From positions 62,001 through 126,000 of the forward strand of contig JBMNFI010000001.1 of assembly GCA_050949225.1 (NCBI GenBank): a stretch of 64,000 nt of DNA. The letters are read 5' to 3'. This DNA comes from JBMNFI01 sp050949225. GTDB lineage: Bacteria > Bacillota > Dehalobacteriia > UBA4068. Positions 17,731 through 25,336 of the stretch are shown piece after piece. A program made the position numbers and the translations under genes. Each line of letters starts with the position of its first letter. Positions within the stretch are counted from its first letter, which is position 1. Below the pieces are notes generated by a model. That model was not told where the DNA came from. It did no database searches and saw nothing but the letters and a program-made list of their open reading frames with translations.

Positions 17731-18885
17731 ATGTCACAAAGATCGTATGGACTTGATAAAATACAAGCAATTTCTTTAAGTGCCGTAATGTGCATGGGGA
17801 TTTTTGTTTCCTTTTCCTTTAATGGACATCTGATAGGGCATAACCTGTGGATTCCTTTTGCTATTTCCGGCGGCTGTGGTTTTCTGTTTTTTTTGTTGCT
17901 TAGAGCAGTTCTTAAGCTTTATCCCGGTCAGAGTTTGCCGCAAATTTACCAAACAGCTTTCGGTAAAAGCGGCAGGATCGGTACGGTAATTTTTCTTGGA
18001 CAATTTATATTTTCTTTCTGCTATACTCTTTTAGCTGTTTTTTTCTTTTGGCGTTACTCGGCTTTACCCAATACACCACTGATCGTTTATGCAATCTTGA
18101 TTCCTGTGATGTCTGGTATTGTTGTTCGCATGGGTTTAAAGGCTATAGCTAAAATTTGTTTTATGACAGTTGCGGTAGTTATGGCGATCTTAATTTTTAA
18201 TACCATCTCGGTTTTACCGTATGGCACTTTTACTAACTTTCTACCTTTAGCTACCGGCATGGATCCGCAAATTTTAGCCAAAAGCACTTTGCAGTTTTTT
18301 GTGCTGCACTTGGGTTCAATGTCATTAGTTTTAACCTTTATGTTTAAAGCTAAAGAACAAAAGAAAGCCAGTAGTTTTTTATGGAAAGGCTTTGTCATAA
18401 ATATAATTTTCTTTTCTATAGTTGTTGCTCGCTCTGTTTTTGTTTTAGGAGAGTCTTTAATCGTTGAGTTTTATCATAATAATCAGGTTTTACGTTTAAT
18501 GAATTTAAATAATTCTGCATCTCATACGGAAATTTTAGGCTTGATGGCTGTGGCAATAACAGTATTGATGTTTTTATTAATTTTACAATATGCCGTCAAT
18601 AGCTTGGCTGGATCACTTTATGTCTGGAAAAAGAACCCCAATAACAGTCAACTTACGGCGGCACAAGTTAAGGAATTTCAGTCAGGTAAAGCGTGGAGAA
18701 CCGTGATTCCGATAGTTATTATCGAGATTGTTTTAGTCATGTTGATGTATAAGTTTAACAATATGCCTAATAGTTTAAAGTTGTTTTCTACTTTGACTTT
18801 TTTTGTGATGATTAACATGATTTCTTTGATAATAGTTGTGTGCAGGGGGAATTTTATAAAAAAGACCAAAAAAAAAGAGGATTAG
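17731..18885 (+). CDS. gerAB: GerAB/YndE-family germination permease, B subunit
   Basis: 384 residues with about ten membrane helices, amino acid-polyamine-organocation superfamily. This is the subunit thought to bind the germinant. The N-terminus SYGLDKIQAISLSAVM and the motif LYPGQSLPQIYQTAFGK near residue 70 fit the spore-permease family. It lies 15 nt after the C subunit with a good AAGGAG site, and the operon appears to end here: the next gene is 82 nt away with its own ribosome binding site. The germinant cannot be predicted. Confidence 0.92.
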   Translation: MSQRSYGLDKIQAISLSAVMCMGIFVSFSFNGHLIGHNLWIPFAISGGCGFLFFLLLRAVLKLYPGQSLPQIYQTAFGKSGRIGTVIFLGQFIFSFCYTLLAVFFFWRYSALPNTPLIVYAILIPVMSGIVVRMGLKAIAKICFMTVAVVMAILIFNTISVLPYGTFTNFLPLATGMDPQILAKSTLQFFVLHLGSMSLVLTFMFKAKEQKKASSFLWKGFVINIIFFSIVVARSVFVLGESLIVEFYHNNQVLRLMNLNNSASHTEILGLMAVAITVLMFLLILQYAVNSLAGSLYVWKKNPNNSQLTAAQVKEFQSGKAWRTVIPIVIIEIVLVMLMYKFNNMPNSLKLFSTLTFFVMINMISLIIVVCRGNFIKKTKKKED

Positions 18886-18967
18886 CTCATATATTGAGGA
18901 ATTTATAAACGTTGGATAAAATTATTTTATCTGTTTTTTAAAAAAGATACCAGTGAGGTGATTGCCT

Positions 18968-19261
18968 GTGACTTTTAATAGTAAATTAAAAAGTGAAGAT
19001 CTTGACGGTTTGTTTGAAGCTATTTTGGCTTTGGAAAATGAAGAAGAATGCTATCGATTTTTTGAAGATATTGCAACCATCTCTGAAATAAAATCTCTTG
19101 CTCAACGTTTGCAAGTAGCTAAAATGCTGACAGATAATGATACCTATACTTTAATAGCTCAAAAAACAGGTGCCAGCACAGCCACTATCAGCAGAGTGAA
19201 AAAGGCTTTAAATTATGGTTCTGACGGTTATAAATTGGTTTTAAAGAAACTTGACTACTAA
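18968..19261 (+). CDS. yerC: YerC/HisR-type TrpR-like repressor
   Basis: 97 residues, TrpR-like helix-turn-helix family YerC/YecD. Family hallmarks are the N-terminal LFEAILALENEEECYRFFEDI, then EIKSLAQRLQVAKML and the recognition region GASTATISRVKKAL. The GTG at 18968 is preferred because GAGGTG lies 7 nt upstream; an in-frame TTG at 18962 is too close to it. Comparative work has proposed that members of this family (named HisR) repress histidine genes. Here the next gene, 20 nt downstream, encodes a HisA-like protein, which fits that role. A TrpR-like effector pocket is expected but not proved. Confidence 0.9.
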   Translation: MTFNSKLKSEDLDGLFEAILALENEEECYRFFEDIATISEIKSLAQRLQVAKMLTDNDTYTLIAQKTGASTATISRVKKALNYGSDGYKLVLKKLDY

Positions 19262-19281
19262 AATTAAGGAGGCTTTTAATT

Positions 19282-19998
19282 GTGGGAATTATTCCTGTTA
19301 TAGATTTACGTGCCGGATTTTGTTCCAGGATAATCGAAAGCAATTACTTACCATCAACAATCTATCGCAAGGATCCTTCAGAACAGGCAAGGCTTTTTAA
19401 AGAAGAAGGAATTGATACTATACATATTGTAGATATGGATGGGGTTTTTTCAGGAGAACCATGTGCTCTTAAAACTGCTAAACAGTTAATTGAAGAACAT
19501 GATATTTCTATTCAAATGTCCGGGGGATATCGCAGCATGGAAGATATTGAAAAAGCTATAACGGTGGGGGTGCAAAAGGTAATTTTGACAACTGCCATGG
19601 TACGTCATCCTAAACTAGTAAAGGAAGCGGCTGATAATTTTGGTACACGGATTGCTGTAGGTATTGATGTTAAAAATCAGCTGCCTGTGATTGAAGGCTG
19701 GGAGTATGAAGTGGATAAATCTATTGATGATTTGGTGTCGGAAATCAAAGAGCTGGGCATAGATTATGTAATTTATAATGATGTTAAAAGTGATGGCAGT
19801 CTTTGTAACTCTAATTCAGATCATTTAGGACATTTGCAAAGAACATATGACGTCCAAATTGTCCCTTCCGGCGGTATTACCAGTTTGGAGTGTATGATTC
19901 GTTTGCAGGATTTGGGAATTGAGGATTTTTTAGTAGGCAAGGCGATTTACAATGGGAAAATTAATTTAGCTGAAGCCTTAAAGATTATTAAAAATTAA
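19282..19998 (+). CDS. HisA/PriA-like TIM-barrel isomerase
   Basis: 238 residues with a GTG start behind AAGGAGG. The fold is that of HisA, which isomerises ProFAR to PRFAR in histidine synthesis. Both catalytic Asp positions seem present: Asp8 in IPVIDLRAG and a second in VGIDVKN. The phosphate-binding loops are MSGGYRSMED and VPSGGITSLE, and VDMDGVFSGEP matches the VDLDGA motif. Differences from typical HisA are FCSRIIESN where a GKxVRLxQGD-type strand is usual and SGGYRS for GGGIRS. It is isolated from other his genes and stands before pcrA, where Bacillus has pcrB, a different TIM barrel. It may be genuine HisA, a PriA-like enzyme or a diverged paralogue. Confidence 0.75.
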   Translation: MGIIPVIDLRAGFCSRIIESNYLPSTIYRKDPSEQARLFKEEGIDTIHIVDMDGVFSGEPCALKTAKQLIEEHDISIQMSGGYRSMEDIEKAITVGVQKVILTTAMVRHPKLVKEAADNFGTRIAVGIDVKNQLPVIEGWEYEVDKSIDDLVSEIKELGIDYVIYNDVKSDGSLCNSNSDHLGHLQRTYDVQIVPSGGITSLECMIRLQDLGIEDFLVGKAIYNGKINLAEALKIIKN

Positions 19999-20013
19999 AA
20001 AACCTGGACCTTC

Positions 20014-20040
20014 AGCAACCCTTAGGGGTTGCTTTTATTT
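20014..20040 (+). terminator. Terminator after the HisA-like gene
   Basis: AGCAACCC (20014-20021), loop TTAG and GGGTTGCT (20026-20033), followed by a T-rich run. It separates yerC/hisA-like from pcrA. Confidence 0.85.
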
Positions 20041-20131
20041 ATTAGGTTGGGGATCTATGCTATAAAGGGAAAAGCCCGGAAAATGGCGAATTAGAAAGTA
20101 GAGATTACAAAAGACGAAATTGGGGTAAAAT

Positions 20132-22297
20132 ATGCTTAATTTAAATAAACAACAACAGCTGGCGGTGGTATCAGAGGCTCGAGCCATCTTAGTAATAGCC
20201 GGGGCCGGCAGCGGTAAAACCAGGGTTTTGGTAGAAAGAATACGTCACCTGTTACAGCAGGGGGTGCCGCCTCATGCTATTATGGCGGTCACGTTTACTA
20301 ATAAGGCCGCCAATGAAATGAAGGAACGCTTGCAGGATATTTATCAGACCAGCATGTGGATTGGCACTTTTCATGCGCTGTGTGCCAGGATTTTAAGAAT
20401 AGAAAGTGACGCATTACCATTTGCCAATAATTATCTTATTTATGATGCAGATGATAGTAAAAGTTTGTTGAAAAAGGTTATCAGAGAACTGGATTTAGAT
20501 GATAAAAAGTTTACACCTCAGGCGGTGTCTTTTGCGATTAGTGAGGCAAAAAATAAATTAATGACGGCTGATAAATTTGCCGCTGCTGCCCAAAATGATT
20601 ATGAAAAACGGTTAGCAGAAATTTATTTTTATTATCAAAAACGCTTACGGGAAAATAATGCTTTAGATTTTGATGACATTTTATTGGAAACCTGGAAGCT
20701 TTTCAGTCATCAAAAACAGGTGCTGAACAAGTATCGTGAGCGTTTCCGGCATCTATTGGTTGATGAATATCAGGATACCAATCGCTGTCAGTATTTGCTG
20801 ATAAAAATGCTGGCAGGAGAAAATAATAATCTTTTTGTGGTGGGTGACCCCGATCAATCTATTTATCGCTGGCGCGGTGCGGACATTAATAATATTCTTG
20901 ATTTTGAAAAGGATTATCCGCAATGTCAAGTTATTAAGCTGGTTGAAAACTATCGCTCGACACAAAATATTTTATCTGCAGCCAATAGTGTGATCGCAAA
21001 CAACAGTAACCGCAAACCCAAGGAGCTTTTTACGGACAATGGAGCCGGCGAAAAACTCATTTTGCATATTGCTGACACGGATAGAAATGAGGCTGCTTAC
21101 GTCATTTATACTGTAAAAAGATTGAGGGATAAAAACTATCGATATAGTGATTGTGCCGTGCTTTATCGTACACACAGTCAAAGTAGGGCCTTAGAAGAAG
21201 AGTGTATTCGTTATGGTTTACCTTATCGTATTTTTGGCGGGATGAAATTCTATGACCGTAAAGAGGTTAAAGATTGTATCGCATATTTGCGTGCCGTGGT
21301 CAATCCTCTAGATAAAGAAGCTTGGGGGAGAATTTATAATCAGCCCCGACGAGGTATCGGCAGCATTACCTGGGAGAGGGTTTTGGCGGCAGCAGAAGAG
21401 CAGTCAATCGTGACAGTTTTAGAAAATATTGATGATGTGGAAACTTTATCAACTGCTCCTAAAAGAAAACTCACCTTACTTGCGGCGATGTTTAAGGGTT
21501 TTAGGGACTTTAGAGAAAACAATAATTCGATAGCAGCCTTATTGAAGGAAATTTTGCAGGAAAGCGGCTATCAAGAGGATCTTTTCACGACTCCTGAGGG
21601 TGAGGAACGCTGGGAAAACATTGAACAACTATTCAATATTGCGGCAGAATTTGATCTTAATTTTGTACCTGATGAGGAATATAATGATGCCTTAGTGGCC
21701 TTTTTGGCGCAGGTGGCATTAGCTACTGATTTAGATGATCTTAATGAGACGGATAACTTTATCACATTTATGACTTTGCATTCTGCTAAAGGCTTAGAAT
21801 TTCCGATAATTTTTATGCCCGGAATGGAAGAGGGTTTATTTCCTCACAAACGCTCGTTAATGTCTGTGGATAAAGATGATTTAGAAGAAGAAAGGCGTCT
21901 TTGTTACGTGGGCATGACCAGAGCACGTGAGCGTTTGTTTTTTGTGGCAGCTAATAAGCGTTATACTTGGGATGGTTTAGTCAGCAATGATCTTTCACGT
22001 TTTTTGGCAGAAATTCCGCCTGAACTTATAGAAAAAACTGGTATTAAAAAGGAGTATGTTGATCCACATCAGCCTAAAAATGTTAATATATTTGTGAGCC
22101 CTAAGCCATCAATCGAACCGGTTATACCCGCCAGCTTGGTCAATGTGGGAGATAAAATAGAACATAGTAAATTTGGCGTGGGGATAATTGTTTCTATGTG
22201 CGGGGCAGATAAGGATTTACAAGTGGGCGTGGCTTTTCCTGATCTGGGGATTAAGCAATTGATGTGGTGCTATGCACCGGTGAAAAAAGTGAACTAG
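20132..22297 (+). CDS. pcrA: ATP-dependent DNA helicase PcrA/UvrD
   Basis: 721 residues, superfamily 1A 3'-5' helicase for repair and rolling-circle replication. Motif I AGAGSGKTRVL is near residue 22, motif Ia VTFTNKAANEMKER near 52, motif II VDEYQDTN near 210, motif III GDPDQSIYRWRGA near 237, motif IV VENYRSTQNIL, motif V MTLHSAKGLEFP and motif VI EEERRLCYVGMTRARERL. The C-terminal segment ending FGVGIIVSMCG is the Tudor-like end of PcrA that contacts RNA polymerase. It is followed by ligA, as in many Bacillota. Confidence 0.96.
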   Translation: MLNLNKQQQLAVVSEARAILVIAGAGSGKTRVLVERIRHLLQQGVPPHAIMAVTFTNKAANEMKERLQDIYQTSMWIGTFHALCARILRIESDALPFANNYLIYDADDSKSLLKKVIRELDLDDKKFTPQAVSFAISEAKNKLMTADKFAAAAQNDYEKRLAEIYFYYQKRLRENNALDFDDILLETWKLFSHQKQVLNKYRERFRHLLVDEYQDTNRCQYLLIKMLAGENNNLFVVGDPDQSIYRWRGADINNILDFEKDYPQCQVIKLVENYRSTQNILSAANSVIANNSNRKPKELFTDNGAGEKLILHIADTDRNEAAYVIYTVKRLRDKNYRYSDCAVLYRTHSQSRALEEECIRYGLPYRIFGGMKFYDRKEVKDCIAYLRAVVNPLDKEAWGRIYNQPRRGIGSITWERVLAAAEEQSIVTVLENIDDVETLSTAPKRKLTLLAAMFKGFRDFRENNNSIAALLKEILQESGYQEDLFTTPEGEERWENIEQLFNIAAEFDLNFVPDEEYNDALVAFLAQVALATDLDDLNETDNFITFMTLHSAKGLEFPIIFMPGMEEGLFPHKRSLMSVDKDDLEEERRLCYVGMTRARERLFFVAANKRYTWDGLVSNDLSRFLAEIPPELIEKTGIKKEYVDPHQPKNVNIFVSPKPSIEPVIPASLVNVGDKIEHSKFGVGIIVSMCGADKDLQVGVAFPDLGIKQLMWCYAPVKKVN

Positions 22298-22308
22298 AGG
22301 TTTATTTT

Positions 22309-24303
22309 ATGGATAAAAAACTGGCAAAAGAGCGCATGGAATCGCTGATATCAGAGATAAATAAGCATAATAAGGCTTATTATGAAGAGGATGCGCCGCT
22401 GGTGACAGATTATGAATATGATTTAATGCTGCGGCAACTACAGGAGCTGGAGCAGCGATTTCCTGATTTAGCCACAGCAGATTCACCTACTGGAAAAGTG
22501 GGTGGGCGAGCGCTGGAGATTTTTACGGCGGTGAAGCATCCCAGCCCGTTATTGTCCTTTGATAATGCGTTTAATCAAAGAGAGTTGGCAGCGTTTTTCA
22601 ATCGTTTGGCCAAGCTTACGCAAAATAAATGCCCGCGGGTGATGGTGGAGCATAAATTTGATGGCTTATCGGTGGCGTTATACTATCGTCGAGGGGTTTT
22701 TTTTCAAGCGGCTACTCGTGGCGATGGACAGACAGGCGAAAATATCAGTAAAAATATTTTGACCATAAACTCATTACCGCAGATTTTACCGGAGAGTCTT
22801 GCTTATCTGGCTGTTCGGGGTGAGGTTTACATGCCCAAAAAAGCCTTTGCTGCTTTAAATAAAGAGCGAGAGCAGAATGGGGAGCCGCTATTTGCTAATC
22901 CCCGTAATGCGGCAGCCGGATCTTTACGTCAATTGGATGCCGCAATTACGGCACAGCGCAATTTAGAAATTTTTGTTTATGATGTGCTGGCGATTGAAGG
23001 TAAGTCCTTTTCCCAACATGATGATGTTTTGTCATACCTTAGTGAGCAGGGTTTCCCGGTTAATCAACATAAATTTTTAAGTGATGAGAGAGAAAAAGTT
23101 GTAGATTATATTATGTCTTGGCAGGAAAAAAGACATCAACTGCCTTATGAGACAGATGGTATGGTGATAAAACTTAATGATTTATCTTTAAGAGAAAAAG
23201 CCGGCAGTACTTCGCGGGCACCACGTTGGGGGATTGCTTATAAATTTCCGGCAGAACAGGCAGAAACGCAAGTAAAAGATATTATTGTTGGAGTAGGCAG
23301 AACAGGTGCTATTACGCCGCTGGCTATTTTAAAACCGGTTCGTTTAGCCGGTAGTTTAGTTTCACGAGCTACTTTGCATAATGAAGATTTTATCAAGCAA
23401 AAGGATATCAGAATAGGAGATGAGGTTTTAATTCACAAGGCCGGAGATATCATTCCGGAGGTGCTGGAGAGCCTGTCGCAAAAACGTAGCGGCACTGAAA
23501 AGATCTTTGTGATGCCTCGTTATTGTCCGGAATGCGGCAGCCCTTTATACCGTCAAGAGCAAGAGGCGGTCTGGCGCTGTTTAAACCCGCATTGTCCGGG
23601 TATTGTTCGTGAATCGTTATTGCATTTTGCGGCTAAGCGGATGATGAATATTGAGGGTTTGGGACCGGCGGTAATTGAGCAGCTTTTAGTAGGTGATTTG
23701 ATTCAAGATGTAGCAGATTTATATTATCTTAAACAGGATGATTTAAAAGATTTAAATCGTTTAGGGGAAAAATCGGCGGACAATTTAATCAAGGCTTTGA
23801 AAAAAAGCAAAAAACGCCCGCTGTCGGCGGTGATTTATGCTCTGGGTATCCGTTATGTGGGGGAGCGTGTCGGTAAAATTTTAGCCGCCCATTTTGCTAA
23901 TTTATCTGAATTGTCGGCTGCTACTCAAGAGGAGTTGCTGACGATTGATGAAATTGGGGAAAAAATCGCGGCAAGTGTGGTTAATTATTTTGCTGATGAA
24001 GGAAACCGGTCTCTGATCAAAAAGCTGCGTGCGGCCGGTGTTGATCCAGAGGCCGAGATAAAAAAAGAAAAGGGCAGTCTGGAGGGGCAGACCTTTGTCT
24101 TAACGGGAACGCTTCCTACTTTGACTCGTGAGGCTGCCAAAGAGCTGATCGAAAAAGCCGGCGGTCATGTTTCCGGTAGCGTCAGCAGTCGTACGGATTA
24201 TCTTTTATTGGGGGACGCTCCCGGTTCTAAATTAACCAAGGCACAACGCCTGGGGATTAAAATCATCGAGGAAAATCAACTGCGGCTACTTTTGGGTGAA
24301 TAA
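22309..24303 (+). CDS. ligA: NAD-dependent DNA ligase
   Basis: 664 residues. The adenylation lysine is in VEHKFDGLSVAL near residue 117; GETDGMVIK-like YETDGMVIKLND is present. Then come the OB fold (TQVKDIIVGVGRTGAITP), a four-Cys zinc finger (CPECGSPLY with CLNPHCPGI), helix-hairpin-helix repeats and a C-terminal BRCT domain (about 590-664) with GQTFVLTGTLPTLTREAAKE. The ATG at 22309 lies 11 nt after the pcrA stop and gives the standard N-terminus; the open frame extending upstream into pcrA is not used. Confidence 0.97.
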   Translation: MDKKLAKERMESLISEINKHNKAYYEEDAPLVTDYEYDLMLRQLQELEQRFPDLATADSPTGKVGGRALEIFTAVKHPSPLLSFDNAFNQRELAAFFNRLAKLTQNKCPRVMVEHKFDGLSVALYYRRGVFFQAATRGDGQTGENISKNILTINSLPQILPESLAYLAVRGEVYMPKKAFAALNKEREQNGEPLFANPRNAAAGSLRQLDAAITAQRNLEIFVYDVLAIEGKSFSQHDDVLSYLSEQGFPVNQHKFLSDEREKVVDYIMSWQEKRHQLPYETDGMVIKLNDLSLREKAGSTSRAPRWGIAYKFPAEQAETQVKDIIVGVGRTGAITPLAILKPVRLAGSLVSRATLHNEDFIKQKDIRIGDEVLIHKAGDIIPEVLESLSQKRSGTEKIFVMPRYCPECGSPLYRQEQEAVWRCLNPHCPGIVRESLLHFAAKRMMNIEGLGPAVIEQLLVGDLIQDVADLYYLKQDDLKDLNRLGEKSADNLIKALKKSKKRPLSAVIYALGIRYVGERVGKILAAHFANLSELSAATQEELLTIDEIGEKIAASVVNYFADEGNRSLIKKLRAAGVDPEAEIKKEKGSLEGQTFVLTGTLPTLTREAAKELIEKAGGHVSGSVSSRTDYLLLGDAPGSKLTKAQRLGIKIIEENQLRLLLGE

Positions 24304-24330
24304 AGGGACTAAAAGAAGAGGTGCAAAGCT

Positions 24331-24678
24331 ATGCATGAAACATCATTAATGGAGCAGCTTTTGACGGTGGCGGAGGAACATCTGGCTTCTTATCGAGTCA
24401 AAAAAGTTAATAAACTGATAATCAAGACGGGGAAGCTGGCCAATGTTATTCCTGCGGCTTTAGAATTTGCTTTTGAGGCTTTGAGCCGCGGCAGGATTAT
24501 GCAGGGGGCGGAACTTTCATTATTGGAAATGCCGATTATTGCTCGCTGTCAAGATTGCTGCAATGAATACGAGGCGGCTATTCCTTTTGTTTGTCCCGCT
24601 TGCGGTAGTAATTCGGCGGAAATCGTTAGTGGAGCGGAGGTTTTTTTAGACAGTATTGATTTTGAGGAGGAATTATGA
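24331..24678 (+). CDS. hypA: Hydrogenase nickel incorporation protein HypA
   Basis: 115 residues. Delivers Ni2+ to the large subunit of [NiFe] hydrogenase together with HypB. The N-terminal MHE contains the nickel-binding His2, and two CxxC pairs (CQDC and CPAC) form the structural zinc site. The start must be this ATG because His2 is invariant. It follows ligA by 27 nt and opens a six-gene hyp cluster. A separate promoter was not identified. Confidence 0.96.
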   Translation: MHETSLMEQLLTVAEEHLASYRVKKVNKLIIKTGKLANVIPAALEFAFEALSRGRIMQGAELSLLEMPIIARCQDCCNEYEAAIPFVCPACGSNSAEIVSGAEVFLDSIDFEEEL

Positions 24679-25328
24679 AAATAGACGTTAAGCAGGATAT
24701 TATGGAAATCAACAATACTTATGCAGCGGACAACAGACGTCTTTTTAAAAAGCATAATTTATTGACGATCAATCTCATGGGTTCTCCCGGTGCGGGCAAA
24801 ACCTCGTTGTTGGAGCAGCTTTTGGCCAGCTTGCAGGATGATGTGAAGGTGGCGGTTATTGAAGGTGATTTAGCTACTGCGCGTGATGCTGAGCGGATTA
24901 TGGCATATGGTGTTGAGGTTGTGCAGATAAATACGCAGGGAGGATGCCATTTAGATGCTAAAATGATTGGGCAGGTGCTGTCAATTTTTGACTTTGCTAA
25001 AACGGATGTACTGATTATTGAAAATGTGGGGAACTTAGTTTGTCCGGCAACTTTTGATTTAGGAGAGGATTTTAAGATGCTGGTAATGAGTGTGACAGAG
25101 GGTGATGACAAGCCTGCAAAATATCCTTCCGCTTTTTTGGCGTCACAGGTGGTCGTTTTAAATAAGGTCGATTTACTGCCCGTTTTGGAGCTCGATCTGG
25201 AGCGTATGAAGCAAGAGATCCGGGAAATTAATCCGCATAGCAAAATTTTTGAAACCAGCTGTGCTAAAAATAAGGTTACAGGTGTCGATGAATTAGCAAG
25301 TTGGCTTAAGCAAAAAGTCAGAAAATAG
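24675..25328 (+). CDS. hypB: Hydrogenase nickel incorporation GTPase HypB
   Basis: 217 residues, SIMIBI-class GTPase. The P-loop GSPGAGKTSLLEQ is near residue 36; VIEGDLATARDAERI and NTQGGCHLDAKMI follow, the latter giving the Cys/His metal site at the dimer interface; VLNKVDLL is the base-recognition motif. There is no N-terminal His-rich nickel-storage stretch and no CxxCGC motif. The ATG overlaps the hypA stop. Confidence 0.95.
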   Translation: MKIDVKQDIMEINNTYAADNRRLFKKHNLLTINLMGSPGAGKTSLLEQLLASLQDDVKVAVIEGDLATARDAERIMAYGVEVVQINTQGGCHLDAKMIGQVLSIFDFAKTDVLIIENVGNLVCPATFDLGEDFKMLVMSVTEGDDKPAKYPSAFLASQVVVLNKVDLLPVLELDLERMKQEIREINPHSKIFETSCAKNKVTGVDELASWLKQKVRK

Positions 25329-25336
25329 GTGCTAAA

